A DNA stretch of 64,000 bases from Sipunculus nudus (taxonomy: Eukaryota; Annelida; Sipuncula; Golfingiida; Sipunculidae), in contig CM049307.1 of the NCBI GenBank assembly GCA_026874595.1, positions 41,050,362 through 41,114,361 of the forward strand, read 5' to 3'. The notes beneath the pieces are model-generated. The model saw only the letters and a program-made list of their open reading frames with translations, made no database searches and had not been told where the DNA came from. Shown here piece after piece: positions 23,393-34,183 of the stretch. The translations under genes were made by a program, and so were the position numbers. The stretch's first letter is position 1, and each line of letters opens with the position of its first letter.

Positions 23393-24653
23393 CTAGACAT
23401 TTCTTTGCACCGCAGGTGACAAAGTATCCCCAGACAATTAATCCCCTCCCCCTTTAAGAATAGCCCCCCCCCCCCCCCCCCCCCCCAATCTTCAGTAGCT
23501 TATACTGACACTTGGCAAGCGACCATGGTTTCTTCCATCAATCAACTTGAGAAATACGGTGAATCACTCTTGAGAAAAAGGGATCAATTTATACTTTAAA
23601 ATGGTAATGTAGGTGGCGCCACCTGTCTGATTACGAGAAAACACTCCAAGATGGATGTATACATGCCAAATTGCAGACCAACACATTGAACGACTCCTCA
23701 GATATGAGCAAATGTCACCTAAAACAAATGTACAGATGGAGGCCACGCGAAAAAAATGATTACAAGATGGAGGAGTCCAAGATCTATGGGTATGCACAAT
23801 TTTATCCCAATAGAGCTAATCACTCCAGAGAAAATGGCATTACTTTATTCTACGAAACGGGAGGGCATGTGGCGCCATGTGTCTGGTTTACGAGAAAACT
23901 TTCCAATGATGATGGACATGCCAAATTTAAGACCAATACCTTTAACCACTCCGGAGATGTGAGCAATTTTCACCCAAAGCACATGTGCAGATTGACGCCA
24001 CGGGAAAACGAATACATATGGCGCCACCAGTCTTGAGTACAAGATGGAGGAGGCAAAGATCTATGGATATACACAATTTCAGGCAAATGGGCAAATCACT
24101 CCTGAGAAAAGGGCATTAAGTTATTTTACAAAAAAGGGAAGAAAGTGGCGCCGCCTGTCTGGTTTACGAGAAAACTTTCAAAGATGGATGAACATGCTGA
24201 ATTTCAGACCAATACCTTAAACCACTCCCGAGATATTTTCATTAAAAGCAATCGTACGGATGGAGGCCATATAAAAACGACTGCAGATGGCGCAACCAGT
24301 CTTAAATATAAGATGGAGGTATCCAAGATCAATGGAGGTTCACAATTCCAGCCCAATCTGTCCATCTGTTTCACTTATAATGCTCACAGTACTGTCAAGT
24401 GGCAATGATGGGGTATAAAAAGGCGCGAAATCTTTCTTGAGATTTTTAGAAATTTTTAGGATTTTCCCCGAAAATGGACCTATTTAAGGTCAAGGTCACT
24501 CTCCTAGTAAAGGTCATGACTCCATTTTAAATAGGCTTCGTCCTCTCACTCATATCTGTGGTAAGGATCTGTGAAATATTTCTTGTGTTATCGCGGCGGC
24601 GGCGCGACCGTGCTTAAACCATACTATCTCGACTTTGTCTGGGGATACAGTTA
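23393..24653 (-). mobile_element. Helitron/Helentron-like element, copy C
   Basis: The left end on the minus strand reads a strong stem-loop (CTTTG-T-CACC / TGC / GGTGCAAAG), about seven bases, then CTAG and host TT. Subterminal inverted repeats are GTATCCCCAGACAA (23424-23437) and TTGTCTGGGGATAC (24635-24648), a perfect 14-bp pair. The right boundary GATACAGTTA parallels GATACAATTA of copies A and B. The core has GGTGGCGCCACC-like motifs at about 23611, 23870, 24018, 24147 and 24287, with a repeat of about 270 bp (CTGGTTTACGAGAAAACTTT near 23882 and 24160). A C run of about 24 bases lies at 23464-23487. The open frames at 23564-24408 derive from the core repeats. Confidence 0.65.
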
Positions 24654-26306
24654 TATTTTGCCCTTCACACGGACACATGTTTGCCACAGGCCCAGCTTTG
24701 TTGGCTGGTTGTAAGACCTCATTGTGAACATGTATAACTTTTTTTGAGGAAGAGCACCATAGAATATATAAATCGTTTCGGTCACAAATGCTGCATTTAC
24801 CTTATATGATGCGTAAATCCAGAATCCAAGATTGTGGCATTACAAACTCAGCAAAAATGGGATGCTATAGATTATGTATCTATAATGTCTTATGAACTTT
24901 GACAAAGTTGAATCTCAATAATGGACATCAACGAATAGAGAAACAGCACGAACCTGCAGAACCGTTGTTGAAGGTTCCTCCAGGCACTGTTTCACCAAAG
25001 CAGTAATAACCTCATTCGTTCATCGGTTCCCTTATTCCACGCTTATACTAGGGGGGGGGGGGGGGGGCGGCAGTAGTTTTCTTGGCAGGGGTTACAAAGT
25101 ATATTTTCCACTTGTGATATGGTATATGGGTCCATGCAGGGCCTCGGAGAGTAAAATTTTAAGGCGGTACAAGAAGGTTCCCGGGCCCCCTCTCGCCCCA
25201 TAAAGTCCCGATTCAGCTATATATGGGCTCAAATATATATATATTACATTTAAGCCGAATCAATGTAAAACCTATGGAAAGGGTAACAAACAATGGACTT
25301 TAGGGCAGGGATGCCAGCGCAGAAATGCTTGTTTTTTATGCATTTTAGACCATGTACTATAGTATGTTCTAATGCCTTCTCCGCCATGATAAACTCAATA
25401 TATGTCATTAATTTAGGAACTCTATATACACATGAGTGCACGTGTATGAAAGTGATGAAAAAAATCTACCTGCATAGCAGGTGTATGATATACATGTGAT
25501 CAAAGGTTCCCAATCAATGTGTAATTTCGACATTTTCAAACAATTTATTTGGTCATATGAAGCTCTATTATTGCTAGCCGGGGCCCGATTGGACCCACTG
25601 GATTTAAACCTATATATACATATAGGATATACACAATTTAAGATAAACGAGATTTCCTGTTTTTGTTAATGCATTTTCTAGTACTTTTGTTATCTGCGGG
25701 GCCCGGATTAAATCGAAAACAATTGACAATATGTGTTTATATCCATCATGTATAATGTCTGTTGCCAAATATCTCAGGGACAGTTGCATGCTTCAGCATC
25801 TATTTCATAGGAATACTTATCATTCAACTTCTATGTGATTTTGCGCTGCAGGTGGCGCCAGCTGCATTTACCTACTTTCTGCAGCCCATACTGGCATTTT
25901 CCACTTTTTCCAAGATAAGTCAGAAAGTGTTAATATTATGGTTTTCATATTATAATTACCAATCCCTTATAGAGGAAAGGGGATTGAGTGTAAATTGTGT
26001 AAACTTGCTTTAAAAATGGTGTTTTTAACTAACTTCAGATTTGGACAATCCCCGCAAAAATGTGGTCACATGCATCATGTGTTTTTACCAATTTATTTCA
26101 AGGACAGCTGCATCCATAAACAGCATAGGCCTATTTTGTCCTACACGCGGCGTATTATCCTTTGTTCTACCTGTACGTTCAAATCTGCTTGCATCACAGG
26201 GTCATGAAAAGGGACCATGCAAGTGTATGGCAAAGAATTGGTGGATAGCCAAAAAAATTACACGCGTGACCTTCGACCGAGGAGGCGGGGCACGTTGGAC
26301 AAATCA
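24654..26306. other. Intergenic, no gene confirmed
   Basis: G run at 25050-25068. A short coding-like stretch on the minus strand (about 24915-25017) translates as NEVITALVKQCLEEPSTTV-like sequence ending near a possible donor, but it has no partner exon. A single GGTGGCGCCA word lies at 25853. Nothing else is supported. Confidence 0.35.
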
Positions 26307-26449
26307 GTTATAGCCCAATGAAATGTAAAAGCAAGCCGTGAAATTTGCTTGACTTGTGTCAATCATGGCAGGCTCGCCTTAACTCGCCTGCCATGTGACA
26401 CAAGCCTCGCGAACCTCACGGCTTGCATTACATTTCATTGGGCTGTAAC
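26307..26449. repeat. Long imperfect hairpin (foldback), about 143 bp
   Basis: The left arm, from GTTATAGCCCAATGAAATGT, and the right arm, ending ACATTTCATTGGGCTGTAAC, are inverted copies. Further paired blocks are GCAAGCCGTGA with TCACGGCTTGC, CTTGTGTCA with TGACACAAG (one base off), and CATGGCAGGC with GCCTGCCATG. Each arm is about 62-65 bases with a short loop near 26372. It could be a foldback MITE or could be transcribed as a hairpin RNA. No coding. Confidence 0.85.
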
Positions 26450-26756
26450 CCATAGGCCTACTTACAGCAATATAGATAGTATATAACTGTTATTCAATTT
26501 ATTACAGCTGCAGGCGGCACCGCCGGTGTTAAAATATGTATTGTCTGCGGCCATAATGATCTCTGTTTTGGTCCGTCTATTTCATCAACCTGATTTTGAA
26601 TTAGGCTATCAAAATTTATTGGCGATTCTCTATTTTTTCTTTAAAAAAACCGAGTTTCATAATCAGGTACTTTGTGAATATATCCTTCATTTAATCGAGA
26701 ACAGGGGTATATTATACTTTATAAGGCCTGTAGGTTGATCATATAACTGCTGATAA

Positions 26757-26970
26757 CAGGGGGGATCCAGATTTAGGAAAAGGGGGGGGGGGTCCAAATC
26801 TGGAGGACTAATGAACATCCTAAAAAAAGGTCATCATGCAGGTCAAAAGGGGGGTCCAGGCCGCAAAATTTCGTCTAAAACCCTTTAAAAATGGTTGCTC
26901 CGGGTGAAAAAAAAAGGGGGGGGGGGTCTGGACCCCCTGAACCCCCCCCCCCCTGGATCCGCTTCTGGAT
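26757..26970 (+). mobile_element. MITE-like repeat family E, copy 2
   Basis: Same order of landmarks as 11820-12045: GGGATCCAG start, G run, GACTAATGAACATCC, GGTCCAGGCCG, AAACCCTTTAAAAATGG, TCTGGACCCCCTGAACC, C run, and CTGGATCCGCTTCTG end. Confidence 0.65.
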
Positions 26971-27039
26971 AATATATGGTAAATGATTCCGTATTAAAAT
27001 TAAACCTATATGAAGTATGGGCCTATGCTCGTAGTAGCC

Positions 27040-27085
27040 GCCGACGTCGACGCAACAGGTTTCAGGTTTCTGTTGCGTCGCCGGC
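27040..27085. repeat. Short GC-rich inverted repeat
   Basis: GACGCAACA (27050-27058) pairs with TGTTGCGTC (27071-27079), flanked by GCCG / CGGC, with a 12-base loop. It is notable in AT-rich surroundings, with function unknown. Repeated ACTCGAGT palindromes occur further right (about 27742-27885). Confidence 0.6.
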
Positions 27086-28499
27086 CCACCAAAGGGCTAA
27101 CTAGGGTTATAGCACGATACGATCTGTTACTCATAGAAAGAAAATTAAATAAAAATATTTCCTATGGTTTTAGCAAACCACTGTTCACATAATGTTGTAT
27201 GTTGGAAGGCCTGTAACAAAAAATAACCATTCTGGAAAGCATGAAGCACCTGTAACATCAACAACTGATAGTATTTGTCAAGAGAGAATTGAAGCATTAA
27301 CAGCCCCGGTAGACATCTTGCATTTGGTGACAGTCCTGTATAAGGCTTTAGGCCTGTGTACTATTATGTTCATATTTTAGCTTCCTTGGAGCAAAATAGG
27401 GCTGAGAACAGAACAGTAATGTTTTCTAGTGGTCAAATAAACAATACACATAGATGTACTGAATATTAATCAAAGGATATATGTTAAATTTCTCAGTTGT
27501 GTATGGAGCGTTATAATCACAGTTAACTACAGGTGCAATCTATGGACTCCACAATGCGCCAGTCACTGAAAAAAAGCAATTGAGGAGTTCATTCTTATTG
27601 GCTATGCTCGTAGGTGCTTACAATCCATGGATCCTTGCGCCTAGACCCAGTTGTGGCTCTGTTTACAACTGGGTCTACCTTGCGCCCTGCCCCATCATGC
27701 ATTTTATATGTCATTTATTACTAAAAAAATCAACAAGTTTTCACTCGAGTACTCAGTTGGCAATCGAATAATTGGACTGGTAAGCCTACTCTGGCGCATA
27801 TGTAATCTGGTCGTAATGCCAGAGGGTCGATATGACGCTACTCGAGTACTAGACTGGCATCCTCGAAAAGGACTCGAGTACTCGAAGGTCAATTTCATGA
27901 GTTCTATATGTATATGTAAAAAAAAGCTAATTCACTATTATGATTTGACAATTTCTGAAGTTTTCGTTCTTTTCCAGATTAACCCGTGTGAAAGTATAAC
28001 GATTCTAGCTATATATAGTGTGATAATTTCATTTGATGATATGGCTCGATAGGGTACAAGCACTTGAGTCATGATATCGGACTTAATAAGTAATGGGTAG
28101 AATAAAAAGTATGAATAATCGACCTTGCAGGCGTGTAGACTCCTAGCTTCAAGCACTGTTATAGGCCTGCAACAGCCTGACGCAATTTTCACAGCGGCTT
28201 TTATCAATTACGGATTATGGACCTTCAACACGTCCACGGGTGCTTCCCTTTGGATGTGGCGTTTGATCTTAGTTCAAACATGCAGCATTCGGCTAATCTC
28301 ATGTCTCCACAACAGAAAGATCAATTTGCATTCAATAGCTTTAGCGGGAGAACATACTAACTCAAAGGTAGTCCTCGGGTATAATGATCGAACCTCTCAG
28401 AAAATGACGTCACCAGGTAGACAGGTAGCCCACTTAAACGGAGATCAGATTTTGCAATCTTCACGCGAAAGCTTGATGTCCACTTGTTGACAGGGAGAG

Positions 28500-28878
28500 G
28501 AAGTATAGAAGTGAAACAGACTCGTGCTCAGCTCATGATGGTGCGTATGGATTTGCTGAACGTTTCTAGCGGTGGCTGAAAAAATGCTGTTGATCAGGGA
28601 GATGAGAGAAGCGCCCTTGGACGCCTGGCCTTGTATTGGAATACACGTTTATGGTATTAACTGGCGTCATCTTCGGCTCGCTACAGCGTAGTGTCGGTGT
28701 CATGGCAACCAGGAGGGGAGTGGATGCTCCTGAGAGCTGGCGTGTCTGCTACGTGTGAAAGCGGAGTTCATCATTTCTGGCAAATGTCAACAAGACCTGT
28801 TGGTTGTTACCTTATCACGTGCTGTCCAAGCAACTGCCCAGGAGGAAGAATGTTTTGTTCATAATGAAGTACTTTAGG
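28500..28878 (+). promoter_or_regulatory. Candidate 5' non-coding exon / promoter of the NWD-like gene
   Basis: The base composition rises in GC relative to its surroundings. The stretch ends in ACTTTAGG|GTAAGT (28878/28879), an excellent splice donor with no long open frame before it. That suits a 5' UTR exon spliced to the UTR acceptor at 34031/34032. An X-box-like site is inside (28696-28709). No transcript evidence is available, so this is inference from position, composition and the donor. Confidence 0.35.
28696..28709 (+). promoter_or_regulatory. RFX X-box-like site
   Basis: GGTGTCATGGCAAC agrees with the RFX X-box consensus GTNRCCATRGYAAC at 12 of 14 positions, and its right half (RGYAAC) is perfect. 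X-boxes commonly mark ciliary gene promoters. Chance occurrence cannot be excluded. Confidence 0.35.
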
Positions 28879-29480
28879 GTAAGTGGAACTGGAGTTCGCT
28901 CAGTGATATACAATATCAGTGTTATGTATAGTTAAAAATGTTTGTAAGCTCATATTCCTATTATTTGCCTTGGCGTAAGGCTGACTCGGAGAATTACACA
29001 TCGGGGACCCGGGATCCACAACCTCCTTTCAGTTATGAACCCATAACAAGCCTATTATATATGTACAATATCACTATAATCCATAAATATGGATATGAAA
29101 GTTTTGCATGTACCGTTGGAAACTTGTCTGTCGAATCGATACATACATAGGGATGTTAATCTAGATTTGTTCTTCCCATGGTTGGGAGTGGTGCCAATTA
29201 TAATGAGCTATTATTTAATGTATTGATTGTGACTGTGGTTCTGGGTGTAGTCTTGTTATGAATGCATGTCAAGCCAAAGGCTTGATTTAATTCTGCGTTG
29301 TTCACACCAACATATCAACTACTGCTATGTTGATCATCATGTGTATTTGTTCAAATGAATATTTCCGGGGTTAGATAGGCATTGACTTCTTTCTCGGGTA
29401 GCAAGTTGATAAAATTAACCTTCCCAGATTTGATTGTCACACATCAAAATTTATTCATTAGAATATCAAATTGTTCTCTA

Positions 29481-29548
<68 letters not shown>

Positions 29549-30494
29549 ATGTCCATTCCACCAAGCAGTCTGATAGATTTCTGCAGAGATAGTTTTCTGC
29601 TGAGTTTGCAAGGAATTATATTTGATCAATAGATAGTAGGTGCACATACCTTTTTATGCTCAGTTTTTCATGATCCTGTTATTTTAAATTCTTTGAACCA
29701 ATAAGTGAATTTTGGGGATTACAGCAAGTGTTATGTTGACATCAGATGATGGTATCCTTTAAACTGATTGTAAAAAAACGTAAAACAAAAAATTACTAAA
29801 GCAAGTTATTTTTTTTCACTCTTTTGTCATAAGAATAAAAACAGGGGAAAGCTGAAATTTTTAAAATGTGATTGCTTTAAGCCAGTCTTTTGCCTGGTAA
29901 TTCATAACTGTCTTGAACCATGGTGGCTATAGTGCCAGTGTATGAAATTCTATGGAGTTAGTTCCATTATCAGATGAAAGGTCTTCTTCCCCTCCTTAAG
30001 GCCTAGTTCTAACTTGATGTCTCAATATGACTTATCAAATCAGCCATGTTCTGAGTTGCATCCAAGCTGTTGTAAACATTGTTTTTCTCAATTTAACCTG
30101 CTCTGGGACCAGCTGATTTATAAAATGTAATTCCATAATGTTCTCTGAAATGTGGTATCTGTCAAATTTGGTTTTTCCAAAAAAAATTAATTAATTGTGT
30201 GAATCTTTTAAGATTGTGTTTAATTTTGTTATATAACTTCACATTAATATTTCGCAGCAATAAAATATTCAAAAGATTCAATATATAATGTGTGATAAAA
30301 TATTTTATGTTCTTAAAATATGTTTTTTTATATTTTTTATTGAGGAAAATTTTGTGTCAAGTAAAGTTAAAAAAGAAATATATTATATTTTTTTTATAAA
30401 ATTGACTATAAATTGATAGTTATTCAGGTACAAATCCCAATAAAAATCATTTCCAGAGATGGTAGCTGTGCTTTATTTGAATTAAGATCAGACA
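28879..30494. other. Probable intron / intergenic, no gene; AT microsatellite
   Basis: Contains a CA/AT tract at about 29482-29540. Nothing else is supported. Confidence 0.4.
29482..29548. repeat. (AC)n(AT)n microsatellite
   Basis: ACACACAC followed by a long AT dinucleotide run. Confidence 0.95.
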
Positions 30495-30682
30495 CAAGAA
30501 GAGGATCCAGGTGGTCTGGACCCCCCACCCCCCTTTTCATCCCAAGCAACCGTTTTTCAAGGGTTTCAGACTTTGCGGCCTAGACCCCCCTTTTTCTGGA
30601 CCTGGGGACTTTCTTTTATTAGGTTTTTCATTAGTTCTCCTTGGTTGGATCCCCCCTTTTCCTAAATCCTGGATCCTCCCTT
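30495..30682 (-). mobile_element. MITE-like repeat family E, copy 3 (reverse)
   Basis: Reverse-complement order of the family E landmarks: AGGATCCAGG, GTCTGGACCCCCCACC, GCAACCGTTTTTCAAGGGTT, GCGGCCTAGACCCCCC, CATTAGTTCTCC, and CTGGATCCTCCC at the right. Confidence 0.6.
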
Positions 30683-31007
30683 GAACACATTCTGTAACTT
30701 AAAAATTCATGAGTTATTGTCCCTAGTCCATGTTAGGGACTTTCTGTTTTAGATTATCCCACTATTGAAACATCCCTATGTCACAAGTGGACTGTTCCTA
30801 CATGCATTTTTGGTTTCAGAGGATACTGTGAACAAGATAATCATTCCCTTGGTGCCAGTTGTTTTGTGAGCTAAGGCTTACATCAGCCATGGCAAAACTC
30901 TGGCCTCTTTACCTGTATTAAAACCTCCATCCTTGTAAACTAATTTTTACCTGCTCATAACAGACACATACACACACACATATATTCCTAAAAACATGAT
31001 AGTTGTC

Positions 31008-31440
31008 TTTATTCACTTCACTAGGTTGACAATATTATATATTTCTTCTAAAGAATCTATTCTTGCTTGAATCATGACCACTGAATCTAGAGTCACATCT
31101 AGTTTTTCATTTCTGACGATTACCAACCTAACTGAAAAACTCTTTATATCCACTTTGCTGGGAATTCTCACAATGGGTGCCATTGATTTTGACATTACAT
31201 GGTAATTTGCTGGCAGATCTGTCATCTGGCTGCTAAGTTGTGCTGTTTAAGATGCTCATTAACCATGTTTATGATTGTAGAACTACTGTCAATTTCATAG
31301 TGGCCTTTTGCTTTGTGTCAGTATCACAGTATCCTGTGTCATGTTCTGGTAGTTTCCAAGGAAACGATCGACATCTTTAAAGGTCACCAGGTTTCTTTTG
31401 TCTGTCATTTTATATGGATGTCTCTGTTTAGCACCAAACC
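31008..31440 (-). pseudogene. Frameshifted coding-like remnant, unrecognised
   Basis: On the minus strand a continuous frame (31013-31225) reads MTDLPANYHVMSKSMAPIVR and ends ...NIVNLVK-stop, and the stop is followed at once by an AATAAA word. Upstream, in two other frames, HYEIDSSSTIINMVNEHL and then MTDKRNLVTFKDVDRFLGNY continue in a plausible colinear way, separated by what look like two frameshifts. The composition is protein-like, not that of AT-rich intron. I do not recognise the family. It may be a decayed retrocopy or transposon gene. Confidence 0.35.
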
Positions 31441-31533
31441 TTGAGGCTTAATATTTTTTTCCAGCTCACAACATGATTATTAATTAGGATATAATTTTAT
31501 TCTCTTGGAAATGCTTGTTGGTGTGGTTTATTA

Positions 31534-31870
31534 GGCCAAAATAAAAAAAAAGGTATGGTTCTCAGGCACTTTTTTTCAGAAATCAATGCGGGCGGGCGCT
31601 TTTTTTATTTTAAATTTTTTGGTATGTTTCGATAAAAATGTCAAATGATAAGGGAAAAACATGAAAATAACAGTTTTATTTTGCTAAATAAGTAAAAGCA
31701 CTACAAAACAAAGGAAATTGTATGGTTTTATCTTCTTGAAAGAAATGTCGGAGCGGCTGCAGCTCAAAATTGGAAAGTTTTTATTGAAAATCAAAATTAA
31801 AATTTTTGATGCGGGGGTTTAAAATTGCTGCGGGCAGTGCCTGAGAACCATACCTTTAATTTTTTTGGCC
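31534..31870 (+). mobile_element. PIF/Harbinger-like MITE, copy 1
   Basis: 337-bp element bounded by GGCCAAAA...TTTTGGCC, with inner inverted repeats AAAGGTATGGTTCTCAGGCA and TGCCTGAGAACCATACCTTT. It is flanked on both sides by TTA (31531-31533 and 31871-31873). A 3-bp TWA target duplication is the signature of PIF/Harbinger insertions. Copies are at 35979-36314 and 62192-62533. Non-coding. Confidence 0.8.
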
Positions 31871-33422
31871 TTATTGTTCAGCTATTTCAAGCCTTGTGTT
31901 AGACTATAAACTACCAGGAAGTATCATACAATAGGTTGTAAAAAAGCTTTGAAACATTTGAAAATACTCAAACTTTTAAATATATATAATATTCAAATTC
32001 TGTATACCAGTAAGTCTATATAATTAGTGCTACTACAGATGTCCCCTATGGATTCATTTATGCAAAAGGCTGTCTCTCGTCACTGCCTCAGAAAAAAACA
32101 GTGTTTAGCAGGAGGATTTATGGTAGTACACACAAGAAGTTGGAAAAACGCAGATTCTTATTTTTATCAAAAAAAGCAGCACGTACTGGACACAGAATGG
32201 ATTTCTACACCATCAAGGCCACATGTGGAGGAAAATGCACTGAAAAGCAAGTGGAAGGTGTAATTATCCTGTAGGCCTATAAATCTTGGCAATCTTAGTG
32301 ATTCAGTACCTGGCAAAGTGTTCAAGGGGCCTATTCCAAAATAAGACATATATTAACTAAAGACAGTACCTTTAACCTTTTTAAAAATTAGACCAGGAAT
32401 AACCATTCTGTGTAGATATTAGGGAAATCTAGCTGAGTGCAATTCTCTGGCCCGATGTTAAAGTGCGATATGGCTGCTTCCAAAATTCCACTGTACCAAT
32501 CATCTAATTGTGCGCATTTATAGAATAATTATGGATGTTGAGCAACAGGAAAGCAGCCCATCAGCTCAATTATTCTCTAATTTATTCTACATTCTGATTA
32601 GCATTTTGAGTAATAATAGCAAGCAACAGAACCAAAAATGAAAAAATAAAAACTCTCTTCATCTCTGATAGTGTGAACTCTTCTGTAACCCAATGCTGAA
32701 GATACTGGAAAATCACTGCATGACCAACCAACAAAGAAACAGACAATGATCACAGTTGAAAAAATTATAATTGTTGCATAATGATATTTTGGATTTAAAA
32801 ATGTATGAATATTTTTGTAATCTGTTAAGTTGCTATTGGACAAACTCACCAATGAAACCAGGGCAATACAAAATACCTTCCCTCCTTTGCAGAGATATAA
32901 TGAAAGCTGTGATTTTCTGTTGTGTGAACTGTTCCTTGTGGTCCTTTTATGTTTAGTTGAAAATTCACTGTCCATCCAGTCAACAAACTGAACAAAGGGT
33001 AGAGAAGCAAACACTGGTAAAATCTTTGGTCCTTGACACAGTTAAGGGGAGTTAGAGTTTTGTGATACATTTATTCTCATTTGTTACTTGGTGTAAAACA
33101 GGATAATACTTTGTTCACCTGTACCTAAAAAAATTAACAATTAGAAAAAAAGCATGCAATTTTGGGATGTGAATCCTGCGGTGAAGATAGTGTTCAAAGT
33201 AGATGCCAAGGAATGTTAATTAAACTTGTGTTATTCCTTTGGACTTTTTAACTGAAAATCTTTGAAAAACAACCACAACATCATGGTATTGCTGTCCTTG
33301 ACTATAAACATATCAAACAACAAACCATCTAGCTCCCCCCCCCCCCCCCGCCATATATAGTGAAAATCACACAAAATCATATATATCTCAATAAGGGATG
33401 CATAGATTAATCCAAAAATCAA
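31871..33422. other. Intron/intergenic, no gene
   Basis: Open frames at 32027-32263 and 32598-33070 have no recognisable domain and overlap antisense frames. A C run lies at 33336-33349. I see no supported feature. Confidence 0.4.
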
Positions 33423-33739
33423 ACTGACTGAAGATCTTGGATAGCTTTTGTCTTCTGCAGAAGACAGGTGGACAGATTGGGCTGAAATTGTTCATGTCCA
33501 TTGATCTTGGATACCTCCGTCTTGTTTTCAAGACTGGTGGCACTATCTGCAATAGTTATTGTGTGGCGTCCATCCATACATTTGCTTTCAGTAAAAACAC
33601 CTTACATACGGAGTGGTTCAAGGTATTGGTATTGATCTGAAATTATTTGCTGCTGAAGATGGGGGGCCTATTCTTAAAGGGGGGGGGGGGTTAATTGTCT
33701 AAGGATACTTTGGCACCGCAGGTACCATGAAATACCTAA
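33423..33739 (+). mobile_element. Helitron/Helentron-like element, copy D (3' fragment, opposite orientation)
   Basis: Truncated copy of the 23393-24653 type in reverse orientation. CAAGACTGGTGGCACTATC and GTGGCGTCCATCC match the complement of that core. Its 3' end shows the GTCTAAGGATACTTTG tract, a stem-loop GGCACC / GCA / GGTACC, then CTAA followed by TT (33736-33741), fitting the CTRR rule of Helitron ends. Confidence 0.55.
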
Positions 33740-34031
33740 TTAAAAGATATATTGGTGAACCTGGCATGATCACGAGGAGAAATTTCCACATGTGCATATA
33801 ACTGTTAAATACTGGTAATCTTACTTTCTTGACTTTTAGTCAAATAATTGAGTTTTAAAATTACCTAACTTGAGTGAATTTTAGTATTCTAGTAGAGTTA
33901 AAATATAATTCGATCAGAATGATTTTGTGTTTCTGTCTAAATAATTTCTTTTATTGGTAATAAGTGTCCCACAGTTTTAATAGTTAAAGTACTCAAGTTT
34001 CAGGTTTAATGGTCTGTGATTTTTTTTGCAG

Positions 34032-34086
34032 CGTCACAGAGGACCTGACTGATAGGCAGTGCTGACTGGCTCCTGGAGCAGCTAAC
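34032..34086 (+). other. 5' UTR part of NWD-like gene, exon with start codon
   Basis: Acceptor TTTTTTTTTGCAG|CGTCAC at 34031/34032 opens the exon. An in-frame TGA at 34063-34065 precedes the ATG at 34087, so no coding extends upstream in this exon. The upstream UTR exon is not proven (see 28500-28878). Confidence 0.6.
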
Positions 34087-34183
34087 ATGGAGGTGCACCC
34101 AGCAGTGCTGCAGGGAAAACTGAATGAGCTCCCTGAAGTAACAACTGGCATGCTTAAGCTTTACGTCTGCTCTACGGCATCAG
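34087..34183 (+). CDS. NWD-like exon: start and first DUF4062 strand
   Basis: Residues 1-32 plus one base. The start is MEVHPAVLQGKLNEL. MLKLYVCSTASG begins the DUF4062-like fold: a beta strand, then the loop that in NWD/TEP1 relatives precedes the xxERxxL helix. Donor GCATCAG|GTAAAT, phase 1. An upstream in-frame stop supports this ATG. Confidence 0.85.

Noticed and set aside
23564-24408. Several overlapping frames of 65-121 codons on both strands
   Set aside because: They fall wholly inside the tandem core of the Helentron-like copy C. Similar frames exist in copy B, explained by the 274-bp repeat.
24915-25017. Minus-strand stretch translating NEVITALVKQCLEEPSTTV, coding-like
   Set aside because: Too short, no good acceptor, no neighbouring exon in phase. 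Left as a note on the intergenic entry.
28125-28490. 121-codon open frame (MQACRLLASSTVIGLQQPDA...) just before the candidate upstream exon
   Set aside because: No recognisable domain, no convincing splice partner, and stop-free length is within chance for this slightly GC-richer stretch.
32598-33070. 138-codon minus frame with hydrophobic stretches
   Set aside because: Overlaps other frames in both directions, AT-rich, and no family resemblance or splice support.
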